Positions 1 through 7,716 of a stretch of 16,145 nt of DNA are shown piece after piece. The first letter of the stretch is position 1; each line of letters starts with the position of its first letter. The notes beneath the pieces were generated by a model. The model had not been told where the DNA came from. It worked only from the letters and a program-made list of their open reading frames with translations, and made no database searches. The stretch comes from an uncultured Lachnospiraceae bacterium (GTDB taxonomy: Bacteria; Bacillota; Clostridia; Lachnospirales; Lachnospiraceae). The translations under genes and the position numbers were made by a program. Location of the stretch: positions 1 through 16,145 of the forward strand of contig CABUZU010000037.1 of the NCBI GenBank assembly GCA_902496125.1, written 5' to 3'.

Positions 1-109
1 TAACGTATCAAGGCTCATTCAATGGTAGTAAAATCGTAGTAATTTGAAGTATTTCAACCCTTGAAAATGCTGATAGATACAGTGTTTTAGCGGACAATCA
101 GATTTTTAG
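1..109. other. Unassigned sequence left of the truncated permease; possible rearrangement or element boundary
   Basis: No permease sequence can be read here in any frame. The permease frame carries stops at 26-28, 29-31, 62-64, 71-73, 74-76 and 107-109. Frame 3 is open from the window edge and ends in TGA at 45-47, encoding TYQGSFNGSKIVVI, which could be the C-terminus of an upstream gene; I do not recognise it and 14 codons can be open by chance. Just after it, positions 44-66 hold interleaved complementary pentamers and hexamers, including the small hairpin TTTCAA-CCC-TTGAAA at 52-66. That could belong to the end of a mobile element, but no terminal repeat or target duplication can be identified. 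Confidence 0.3.
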
Positions 110-883
110 TTGGTTTTTAATAAAAACACAGACAAAGAATTTGCAATTGAAACTGAAGAATCAGAAAAGATTACAGCTAGTCAAGCTTTAAAAGCTTGGA
201 TGCCATTTATTCTAATTTTTTGTTTCTTACTAGTAACTTCGAAATTAGTAGCACCAATTAATCAGTGTTTATCCGTATTTAAGACCAGTGTATTAGTTTA
301 TGCAGGAAAAGGTGGAAGTCCAATATCCTTTAGTTGGATCAATACTCCAGGTATATGGATTTTCTTATCTGCATTTATTGGTGGAATTGTTCAAGGTGCA
401 AGTATAGGAACCATGCTTCAAGTTCTTAAGAAGACGTTAATTAATATGTCAAAGACAATTATAACTATACTTTCGGTAATGGGAACGGCTAAGCTTATGG
501 GATACAGTGGAATGATTTCAGATATTGCAACGATGTTTGTAACAGTTACTGGTAGTTTCTATCCACTGTTTGCACCGTTAATTGGTGGAATTGGAACCTT
601 TGTAACAGGTTCGGGAACTTCTGCGAGTGTACTATTTGGAGGGCTTCAAGCACAGACTGCACAGACTCTAGGTGTATCCGAAGCTTGGATGGCATCGGCT
701 AATACAATGGGCGCTTGTATTGGTAAGATGATTAGTCCGCAAAGTATTGCAATTGCAGTAGGTGCAATTAATCTACCTAGTAGTGAGAGTAGTATCTTAA
801 AAACAGCAATTAAATATTGTGTCCTTTTCTTATGTATTGCAGGTATTATCGCATTTATTGGAACAAAAATAACTCTAGCTTAG
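110..883 (+). pseudogene. L-lactate permease (LctP family), 3' remnant lacking the N-terminal half
   Basis: The 257 readable codons match the C-terminal half of LctP/LldP-type permeases, membrane proteins that import L-lactate or glycolate with protons. Visible are the loop leading into KAWMPFILIF (about residues 28-37), several hydrophobic helices, the glycine/serine-rich GTFVTGSGTSASVLFGG (162-178) and the family signature GKMISPQSIAIA (205-216). Intact members are about 500-550 residues, so roughly the first half is missing. The frame opens at a TTG immediately after an in-frame TAG (107-109), and no ribosome binding site precedes it. The missing part is not present in another frame of the 109 bases to the left. 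I read it as a 5'-truncated pseudogene. A split or rearranged gene whose other part lies elsewhere is possible. The convergent GntR regulator suggests this was once a regulated lactate-uptake locus. Confidence 0.8.
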
Positions 884-899
884 CTAGAGTTGTTTTTTT
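871..899 (+). terminator. Bidirectional intrinsic terminator between lctP remnant and gntR
   Basis: A perfect 9-bp stem, AACTCTAGC (871-879) with GCTAGAGTT (883-891), closes a TTA loop and is followed by seven T at 893-899. On the minus strand the same stem is followed by ATTTTTG, so it can also end transcription of the GntR gene. The permease stop codon (881-883) lies in the hairpin itself. Confidence 0.85.
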
Positions 900-1581
900 A
901 TAGTCCAGAACCATAAATCCTGTCATCGACAATATTGTAATGAGTATGAATCGCGTGAAGACCGGATTGTAAATCGTGCTTTTCAAGAGCATCTACAATA
1001 TCATAATGTGCTTTAGAAATAAATTCTTTTTGCTTTGGGGAGAGTTGTTTAAGATTATTTAATACATTTTCTTGAAAGGAATTAGAAAGGGCTTTACCTG
1101 TGCAAGTAAGTAATGTATTGCCACCTAGTTCTATTAATTGCAGGTGAAATTGTAAATCTAGGCGAGAATGATCATCTTCACTTTTCTCACTTTTAGAAAG
1201 AAGGTCTAAGGTTTCTTTTAGTTTATTAATTTGTTCTTGATTAATTGAATATACAATTTGCGTAAAGGCTTGAATTTCTAGTGCACGACGCATCTGACTA
1301 ATATCAATTGGTTTTATCTTATTAACAAGAGACATCATTTCAAACGCTTCAATAAAAAATCCACTGATATCTCCAGAAAGATAGTTACCAGAGCCTTGGC
1401 GACTTTCAATAATTCCTAAGCTACTAAGAGTACGAAGCGCTTCTCTAATGGAATTTCTGCTAAATCCTAGACTAGCCGACATCTCTCGTTCAGTAGGTAA
1501 TTTGTTACCTACTCGAAGTCTATCTTCTTTTACCTCATTCTTAATATATTGAACGACTTGTAAGTATGTTTTATCTTCCAT
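898..1581 (-). CDS. GntR-family transcriptional regulator, FadR/FCD subfamily (LldR-like)
   Basis: This cytoplasmic one-component regulator has 227 residues. The N-terminal winged helix-turn-helix spans about residues 5-70, with the typical PTEREMSASLGFSRNSIREA (29-48) followed by a wing at SRQGSGNYL. The C-terminal all-helical FCD ligand domain spans about 90-215. Its candidate metal/ligand residues are D142 and H146 in DLQFH, H192 and H214. FCD members usually bind small organic acids and often act as repressors released by the ligand. Convergence with a lactate permease makes an LldR-type lactate sensor the most likely role, but the ligand cannot be read from sequence. The ATG is preceded by GAGGT, and a strong promoter lies at 1626-1654. 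Length and domains look complete, so the regulator seems intact although its neighbour is broken. Confidence 0.88.
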   Translation of the reverse strand: MEDKTYLQVVQYIKNEVKEDRLRVGNKLPTEREMSASLGFSRNSIREALRTLSSLGIIESRQGSGNYLSGDISGFFIEAFEMMSLVNKIKPIDISQMRRALEIQAFTQIVYSINQEQINKLKETLDLLSKSEKSEDDHSRLDLQFHLQLIELGGNTLLTCTGKALSNSFQENVLNNLKQLSPKQKEFISKAHYDIVDALEKHDLQSGLHAIHTHYNIVDDRIYGSGL

Positions 1582-1620
1582 AAATAATGATTTACCTCAA
1601 ATTTTAAAATGGTTTTAACT

Positions 1621-1653
1621 ACAATATCATATCATGTAATCTACACAATATCA
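1621..1653. repeat. 9-bp direct repeat over the gntR promoter
   Basis: ACAATATCA occurs at 1621-1629 and again at 1645-1653, a 24-bp period. One copy covers the -10 and the other the -35 element of the minus-strand gntR promoter. It may be an operator, although the similar sequence of the two promoter elements explains part of the match. Confidence 0.35.
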
Positions 1654-1654
1654 A
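1626..1654 (-). promoter_or_regulatory. Predicted sigma-A-type promoter of the gntR gene
   Basis: Read on the minus strand, TTGATA (1654-1649) is separated by exactly 17 bases from TATGAT (1631-1626). These match 5 of 6 consensus bases each. The start codon lies about 45 bases downstream of the -10. Confidence 0.7.
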
Positions 1655-1695
1655 CAATTACTTAAAACATATTAAAAAACTAGCCGTTTGGATAG

Positions 1696-1724
1696 TATAC
1701 AAAAATAAAAAAAATTGGTAAAAT
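1696..1724 (+). promoter_or_regulatory. Predicted promoter of the LuxR/MalT-like regulator
   Basis: TATACA (1696-1701) and TAAAAT (1719-1724) are 17 bases apart with an A-tract-rich spacer. A start near 1731 would give a leader of about 26 nt carrying the AAAGGGG ribosome site before the TTG at 1757. The more upstream TTG at 1715 would fall inside this promoter. The -35 is only a moderate match (4 of 6). Confidence 0.5.
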
Positions 1725-1756
1725 TAATCTATCAGAATATGAAAGGGGAAGATAGA

Positions 1757-4210
1757 TTGGTATCGAGCGATAAGATTTGTTATATTAAGCCCAAACATGC
1801 AATTAGACGTTTAAAAGCAGCAGATGAAGAGAATATTACTGCTTATATTTATGGAGTGAGTGGAATTGGTAAAACAGAGCTAATTATTAGATATCTAAAT
1901 AGAAGAAAATATCTAATGCTTGATGTAGGAATTTTAAAAATAGAGGATTTGCAAATTGAAAAAACAACTCTAAGAAAGATTGTAGTAATAGACAATTTGC
2001 ATGAATTAGCAATGGAAGATGATTGTAAAGATATCAAAGAAGCAATTTTATCGTTGATTAAACGAGAAGATATATGGGTTATCTTAGCAGGAAGATGTGC
2101 AGTTCCTCCGTGGCTTGTTGCAATGCGTTATCGTGAAGTTTTTTATGTAATTGAAGAGAAGGAACTTTTTTTTGATGAAAGACAAGCGAAACAATTTTTA
2201 AAGCAAAATGGAATATTATTTACTCCAGAGCAAGTTGAGATGGAAATTGCGTATTGTAAAGGAATGCCACTTGCTTATACTATGACTGCAAATGTTTATT
2301 GGCAGATGCTATTGAATAAAGGAATTACACAGCCAAGCGAACCGTTTTCAGATGAAGAATATCAATATATGGTAAATACGACTTACAATCAAATGTGGGA
2401 CTATTTAGAGTATCATGTTTATGACAGATGGAGTATTCAGCTTCAGGAATTTCTTATGGAGGTATCGATTGTAGATGAATTTAGTATTCATTTAGCTGAA
2501 ATGATTACTGGAAGGAGGGATATTGAAGTACTTTTAGATAAGAGTAAATGGATTGGAAACTTTATGATTGAGGTTTATAATGGGAATGAAGTTATTTATA
2601 AAATTCGTGAAGAGATGCTAGTTAGTATGAGGAGACGTCTAAGACGTAAATATACAAAAGATAAGATTCGTTCATTGTATGAAAATGCAGGACTTTTCTA
2701 CCAATTATCGCATCAGCCACTTCGTGCTCTTGAGTTGTATGAAAAAATTAAAGATACGGAACGAATTGCTTCCATTTTGATTGATAATATTAGAGAGGCA
2801 CCAAATAAGGGATATTATTATGAATTAAAGAAATATTATTTAGCCTTATCAGAACAAAAGATTTTTTCTAGTCCTGAGTTGATGTGCGGAATGAGTATGC
2901 TTCAATCACTTCTTTTAAATATTGACGAAAGTGAGAGATGGTATAGGGAGCTTGAAGATTATGCGAAGAAGCATTCAGGAAGTCAAAAACGCATTGCAAA
3001 GAGTAAACTTTTATATTTAGATATTGAATTGCCACATCGAGGCACAGAACAAATGATAGAGATTTTAAAAAAGGCTTATTTACTTTTATTAGATAAACAG
3101 GTAAGTTTACAGGAATTTTCTGTGACAAGTAATCAGGCTTCTCAAATGAATGGAGGAAAGGATTTTTGTGAATGGAGTAAGCGTGATAGAGAGCTTGCTA
3201 AGAGTATTGGAAAGATTGTAGAATTTATTCTTGGCAAATATGGAAAAGGATTAGTAAATCTTGCACTTGCAGAAAGCTTCTTTGAGAAAAGAGAAGATAA
3301 TTATGAAGTGGCTTCACTTGCCAATAAGGGCAGGATGCAAGCAGAAGCAGGAGGTAAGATTGAACAGTGCTTTGTAGCAGATGGAATCTTAGCATGGCTT
3401 CATGTGATGACGGGTAAAGTGTCAGAGGCAGAAGAACTATTGACAAGATTTTATAAAAAAGCACAAAATGAATGTGCAGAAAAATTACTCCCGAATATTG
3501 AAACGTTTATTATTCGCTGTGCGTTATATAGTGGAGATAAAGTGATGATTGAAAAATGGATGGAGAATGCACCGGATGAAGAGCAAGAGTTTTCTATTTA
3601 TGACCGTTTTCATTATATGACAAAAGTTCGTGTTTACTTATTAACAGGAAGGAATGAACAAGCCTATCATTTATTATTAAAATGTGGCTATTATGCAAAA
3701 GTTATGAAACGAACCTATATTGATATAGAAGTGAAACTATTAACTGCAATTGTAATGTATCGAATGGGGGATAAGATATGGGATGAAATCTTAAGTAAAG
3801 CATTAACGAAAGCACAAGAATATCATTTTGTACGTATTGTTACAAGAGAGGGAGCTGCTATTCGTCCATTATTACTAGAGACGACATGGAAACCATTAGA
3901 ATTAGCAGATGATAAGGAACAGACAAGAAAGAATAAACAGTTTTGGAAGCAAGTATTAGAGGAAACTCAAAAAATGACAAGATATTATCCAAGCTATTTA
4001 AAAGCAGGTCAAGAGAGTGTAGCTTTAAGTGATACGATGATTAAAATTCTAAAGCTGCAGGCAGATGGTCTGTCAAAAGAGAAAATAGCAACAGAACTTA
4101 GTATGTCAGTAAGTAATGTAAAATATCATACACAGCAAATCTATAAGAAGCTAGGAGTTTCAAATAAAGCAGAAGCTGTTATGGAAGCAGGAAAAAGAGG
4201 ATTATTATAA
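1757..4210 (+). CDS. MalT-like LuxR-family transcriptional regulator (STAND-type ATPase, helical repeats, HTH)
   Basis: This is a large cytoplasmic one-component regulator of 817 residues from this start. The N-terminal NTPase carries the Walker A loop GVSGIGKTEL (33-42) and the Walker B-like KIVVIDNLHEL (74-84), followed by WVILAGR. The middle (about 250-740) is helical and probably TPR-like. The C-terminal 61 residues are a LuxR helix-turn-helix with GLSKEKIATELSMSVSNVKY and IYKKLGVSNKAEAV. Organisation and length fit MalT-type activators (about 900 aa), which oligomerise with ATP and an inducer; the inducer here is unknown. I chose TTG 1757 because AAAGGGGAAG sits 7 bases upstream. The frame is also open from a TTG at 1715, which lacks a ribosome site and lies in the likely promoter. 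It precedes a c-di-GMP gene set by 65 bases and may control it. Confidence 0.88.
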   Translation: MVSSDKICYIKPKHAIRRLKAADEENITAYIYGVSGIGKTELIIRYLNRRKYLMLDVGILKIEDLQIEKTTLRKIVVIDNLHELAMEDDCKDIKEAILSLIKREDIWVILAGRCAVPPWLVAMRYREVFYVIEEKELFFDERQAKQFLKQNGILFTPEQVEMEIAYCKGMPLAYTMTANVYWQMLLNKGITQPSEPFSDEEYQYMVNTTYNQMWDYLEYHVYDRWSIQLQEFLMEVSIVDEFSIHLAEMITGRRDIEVLLDKSKWIGNFMIEVYNGNEVIYKIREEMLVSMRRRLRRKYTKDKIRSLYENAGLFYQLSHQPLRALELYEKIKDTERIASILIDNIREAPNKGYYYELKKYYLALSEQKIFSSPELMCGMSMLQSLLLNIDESERWYRELEDYAKKHSGSQKRIAKSKLLYLDIELPHRGTEQMIEILKKAYLLLLDKQVSLQEFSVTSNQASQMNGGKDFCEWSKRDRELAKSIGKIVEFILGKYGKGLVNLALAESFFEKREDNYEVASLANKGRMQAEAGGKIEQCFVADGILAWLHVMTGKVSEAEELLTRFYKKAQNECAEKLLPNIETFIIRCALYSGDKVMIEKWMENAPDEEQEFSIYDRFHYMTKVRVYLLTGRNEQAYHLLLKCGYYAKVMKRTYIDIEVKLLTAIVMYRMGDKIWDEILSKALTKAQEYHFVRIVTREGAAIRPLLLETTWKPLELADDKEQTRKNKQFWKQVLEETQKMTRYYPSYLKAGQESVALSDTMIKILKLQADGLSKEKIATELSMSVSNVKYHTQQIYKKLGVSNKAEAVMEAGKRGLL

Positions 4211-4217
4211 AAACTTA

Positions 4218-4246
4218 GTGCAAAAAATAAAAAAAAGGTGTAAAAT
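4218..4246 (+). promoter_or_regulatory. Possible secondary promoter of the diguanylate cyclase gene
   Basis: TAAAAT (4241-4246) follows an A-tract spacer 17 bases after GTGCAA (4218-4223), a poor -35 (3 of 6). The layout, C then A6, T, A8, four bases, TAAAAT, nearly duplicates the region before the upstream regulator (C, A5, T, A8, four bases, TAAAAT). No terminator separates the two genes, so read-through is also possible. Confidence 0.35.
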
Positions 4247-4275
4247 AGGAGTCAGTGAGAGAAAGGGGATAAAAA

Positions 4276-5502
4276 ATGCCAGCTAATGTGAAGTGGTTTA
4301 TGAAGAGGGTCGCAGTATTAATTGTGGGACTAGTTTTCATGATTATATTGGCTCTTATTGAATATCGTTGGATGACAGATGGAAAAGATGATAAATATTG
4401 TGGATTACTGATTTTAATTGAAATTATATTCTTTGTTATGTATTCACTGTGGAATTTTTATTGGAATTTACAATTACATTTAAGTAGAGAAACAGTAGAA
4501 AAAGAAGCATCCGTTTCCAATACTTTGATTAAATGCATTAGAGTATTAAATTCACATCCTGATATGGACGTAGCACTTAATAAATTATTAGAAATTATTG
4601 ATAAGTATTTTGATGGAGACCGTGCATATATATTTGAAAATGATTATGAGAGGCAGACAACATCGAATTTATATGAATATACGGTTGATGGAGTAGTTCC
4701 AGAGATTGATGAATTACAAGATGTTCCGCTTGGTGCCATTGATTATTGGATGGATAGATTTAGAGAGGATGGAACATTTTATATTTCGGATGTAAAAAAA
4801 GAAGTTGATAAAGACACGGATACCTATCGTCTACTAAAAATGCAAAATATTAAAAAATTAATTGCAGTTCCATTGATAGAAGAAAGAAAAATTATTGGGT
4901 TTATTGGAGTAGATAATCCAAAACAAAATTATGAAGATTTATCGCTACTTTCTTCTGTTACGTTTTTTATACTTGATAGTATTGAGAAGAGAGAGATGAC
5001 AAAGGAACTGCAAAAAATGAGCTTTGAAGATGGACTTACAAGGCTCAATAATCGAAATAAATTCAATCAAGTAATGGATGAATTAAAAGTAACACCACCT
5101 AAGAGTATGGGTGTTGTTTATTTGGATTTAAATGGATTGAAAGAAGTGAATGATAGGTTTGGCCATGAAGCAGGGGATAAACTTATTAAAAAATCAGCAA
5201 AGATTATTTACGATATATTTGGTGTAGATGCGTTTCGAATTGGAGGCGATGAGTTTGTTGCAATTGTAGTAAATGATTCAAAAGAATCATTTGTCAATAA
5301 AGTTAAGAGTACGAAGGCTCTTATGAAACAAAAAGAAGTGTCGATTTCAGTTGGGACATCTTTTCGAGAGGAAAACTGTGATATTGAAAAGCAGTTAGCA
5401 GACGCTGATATGAAAATGTATGAAGAAAAACAAAAATTTTATAAATCGCCTGAAAATAACCGAAGAAAGAGTAAGAGAATTGATAAAAATCAAATGAATT
5501 AG
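4276..5502 (+). CDS. Membrane GAF-GGDEF diguanylate cyclase
   Basis: This protein is predicted to make cyclic di-GMP from two GTP. Two N-terminal membrane helices (about 8-30 and 42-63) are followed by a GAF-type sensor (about 85-235, containing LIAVPLIEERKIIGFIGVDN). A GGDEF domain (about 247-390) carries the intact active-site motif RIGGDEF (GGDEF at 323-327) and an upstream SFEDGLTRLNNRNKF. The inhibitory I-site RxxD normally found just before the motif is FGVD here, so product inhibition through that site is probably absent. The tail after about 390 is basic and charged. The ATG is preceded by AAAGGGG with a 7-base gap. The next gene starts 12 bases after this stop, and its ribosome site overlaps the stop, pointing to coupled expression with a phosphodiesterase. 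The GAF ligand is not predictable. Confidence 0.92.
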   Translation: MPANVKWFMKRVAVLIVGLVFMIILALIEYRWMTDGKDDKYCGLLILIEIIFFVMYSLWNFYWNLQLHLSRETVEKEASVSNTLIKCIRVLNSHPDMDVALNKLLEIIDKYFDGDRAYIFENDYERQTTSNLYEYTVDGVVPEIDELQDVPLGAIDYWMDRFREDGTFYISDVKKEVDKDTDTYRLLKMQNIKKLIAVPLIEERKIIGFIGVDNPKQNYEDLSLLSSVTFFILDSIEKREMTKELQKMSFEDGLTRLNNRNKFNQVMDELKVTPPKSMGVVYLDLNGLKEVNDRFGHEAGDKLIKKSAKIIYDIFGVDAFRIGGDEFVAIVVNDSKESFVNKVKSTKALMKQKEVSISVGTSFREENCDIEKQLADADMKMYEEKQKFYKSPENNRRKSKRIDKNQMN

Positions 5503-5514
5503 GAGGGAGAAATC

Positions 5515-7716
5515 GTGCAAGGTAGACGAATATTAAATAAGCGAATATTCATTGTAATAATCGCAATTATTTTGATTTGCCTTTCGATGCGATATTGTAC
5601 TAATAAGATTAATGCAGAACTTTCAGCTCAGATGCAAAACTCGATAGAAGTAGTTGTAAAGCAAAACGAAAATGTTTTAAAACGAGAGATGCTTTCACAA
5701 TATCATTTCTTGCAAGTAGTATCAAAAGATTTAAGAGATGGTAGAAGAAGTGTCAGTGAACTAATGAAAGACCTTGGGTCTGTAATAGATATCTATGATT
5801 TTAAACGAATTGGATTCGTAGATAAAAAGGGAATAGTACATACAACGGATGGATATGAAAAAGATTTATCATTTCGTGAATTTTATAAAAATGGAATACA
5901 AGGAAAGACAAGTTTGACAACAATTTTAGATGACAGCATGGGCAAAAAAGAAAAGATCAATGTATTTAGTATGCCAGTTTATGAGAAAGATTCTAAAAAT
6001 ATTTTAGGCGTTTCCTTTGTTACTTATCGAAATGAAAAGTTACAAAGCTTGTTTGATTATCAGTCATTTGATGGAAATGGAAGAACCTATGCTTTTAATT
6101 CAGATGGAGAAATCATTGCGTCTACAGATGATACCGATATTCAGAAGGATAAAAATCTTTTAAGTCAATTAGAGGCTTTTGACACATCGAATAAAGAAGC
6201 AATGAACCAAATTAAAAATACAATAGATACAGGAAAGAGCAGCAATGGTACTTTTATCATAAATGGACAAAGACAATATTTTCATAGTGTAGCAATTAAT
6301 ATTTCGAATATTAAAATTTATGTTTTAACAACAGTACCAAAGTCTTACCTTAACAAGATAGAACGTCCATTAAACTATGCCGTGCATGAAATGCTATTTC
6401 TTGTTTCTGCGATAATTGCAATTTGTGCAATTGTAATTATTTATTTACAATATACAAAGGAAGTGGAAATCCAACATTATTTAGGGCAGGATTTGTTGAC
6501 GAAGGGCGACAATTCCACTGCTTTTGCCAGAAAGCTTCAAAAATATAAAAATCAATCAGGTTATGCAGTGTCAATGGACCTTAGTGAGTTTAAACTAGTA
6601 AATAGTACTTGCGGAACGAAAAAAGGTGATTTAGTACTTTGTCAAATTTGGAAGATTTTAAGTAGTCATATAAAAAAAGGTGAGCTCGTCGCACACAATA
6701 GTGCAGATGATTTTGTGATGTTTTTACGAGGCGTTAGTGATGAGGAAATTAGTAAAAGAGTTTCGCAAATGGCATTAGAAATTAAAGAACTTTCTATTAA
6801 GCTAAGTATTCCTCATATTATTCCCATGTTTGGTATTTCTCATATTGATTGCTTAAAAGAAAGAGAGCAAGAATATAGTAAAGCCAATATGGCTAAGGAT
6901 TTAGTAAAAGGTCGAAGAGATAGAAACTATGCTTTCTTTAGTGAAATTGACCTTAGCAAGCTAGAAGAACAAAAACAGATGGAAGATGACTTTTTAACAT
7001 CAATTAAAGAAGAACGATTTGAAATGTGGTTTCAGCCAAAGGTTGGTGTAGGAAGTAAAATCTGCGGTGCCGAGGTTTTAGTAAGATGGAGAGATACAGA
7101 GGGAAATCTTGTTCCACCTGGTAAGTTCATTCCACTTTTTGAAAAGAATGGAATGATTTCTATGCTAGATGAATATGTCTTTGAACATACATGTAGACAG
7201 CAAAGAGAATGGATGAATTCTGGTAAAAAGGTAGTTCCAGTTTCTGTAAATATCTCAAGGGCAAGTCTTTATTATTCAGATGTTGTTGAAAGATATATTG
7301 CAATTATGAAAAGATATCAGGTAACTCCAACGGAGGTTCAATTAGAAATAACAGAAAGTGCATTAGCTGATAATCGAGGTGCTAGACTGTTAATTAAGAA
7401 ATTCCAAGATTATGGATTTAAATTAAATATGGATGATTTTGGACATGGATATTCTTCAATGGAACTACTTAGTAAATCTAATTTTGATATTCTAAAGTTG
7501 GATAAGAGTTTAATTGATGGAATTGGACAAGAAAGAGGAGAGATTCTTCTAAGATATTTAACAGGACTCGCAAAAAAATTAGGGCTATCCATTGTAGCAG
7601 AAGGAGTAGAAACGAAGGAACAAGCCGAATTTATTTGGAAAATTTCTTGTGACGCGATTCAAGGATATTATTACTATCGACCATTAATGAAAGAGGACTA
7701 TGAGAAATACTTATGA
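5515..7716 (+). CDS. Membrane Cache-like / degenerate GGDEF / EAL c-di-GMP phosphodiesterase
   Basis: This 733-residue protein is predicted to hydrolyse c-di-GMP to pGpG. An N-terminal helix (about 10-27) and a second (about 290-311) flank an extracytoplasmic region of about 260 residues resembling a Cache sensor. A GGDEF-like domain (about 320-475) has SADDF (396-400) in place of GGDEF, so it should not be a cyclase; such domains can bind GTP and regulate. The EAL domain (about 490-733) keeps the catalytic set: E520 (as EVL), N579 in VSVNIS, E611/E614 in LEITES, D640 and D641 in DDFGHG, K661, E696 in AEGVET and Q716 in IQGYYYY. It should be active. The start is GTG, with AGGAGGG overlapping the preceding stop codon. 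The last codon overlaps the next gene in ATGA. Confidence 0.92.
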   Translation: MQGRRILNKRIFIVIIAIILICLSMRYCTNKINAELSAQMQNSIEVVVKQNENVLKREMLSQYHFLQVVSKDLRDGRRSVSELMKDLGSVIDIYDFKRIGFVDKKGIVHTTDGYEKDLSFREFYKNGIQGKTSLTTILDDSMGKKEKINVFSMPVYEKDSKNILGVSFVTYRNEKLQSLFDYQSFDGNGRTYAFNSDGEIIASTDDTDIQKDKNLLSQLEAFDTSNKEAMNQIKNTIDTGKSSNGTFIINGQRQYFHSVAINISNIKIYVLTTVPKSYLNKIERPLNYAVHEMLFLVSAIIAICAIVIIYLQYTKEVEIQHYLGQDLLTKGDNSTAFARKLQKYKNQSGYAVSMDLSEFKLVNSTCGTKKGDLVLCQIWKILSSHIKKGELVAHNSADDFVMFLRGVSDEEISKRVSQMALEIKELSIKLSIPHIIPMFGISHIDCLKEREQEYSKANMAKDLVKGRRDRNYAFFSEIDLSKLEEQKQMEDDFLTSIKEERFEMWFQPKVGVGSKICGAEVLVRWRDTEGNLVPPGKFIPLFEKNGMISMLDEYVFEHTCRQQREWMNSGKKVVPVSVNISRASLYYSDVVERYIAIMKRYQVTPTEVQLEITESALADNRGARLLIKKFQDYGFKLNMDDFGHGYSSMELLSKSNFDILKLDKSLIDGIGQERGEILLRYLTGLAKKLGLSIVAEGVETKEQAEFIWKISCDAIQGYYYYRPLMKEDYEKYL

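Noticed and set aside
52..66. TTTCAA-CCC-TTGAAA hairpin as an IS200/IS605-type right end
   Set aside because: No transposase is visible, the stem is AT-rich and only six pairs, and no target motif can be assigned; kept only as part of the boundary observation.
1849..3464. Minus-strand open frames of 60-90 codons inside the MalT-like regulator
   Set aside because: They lie wholly within a well-supported gene, show no family motif, and reflect low-GC antisense openness.
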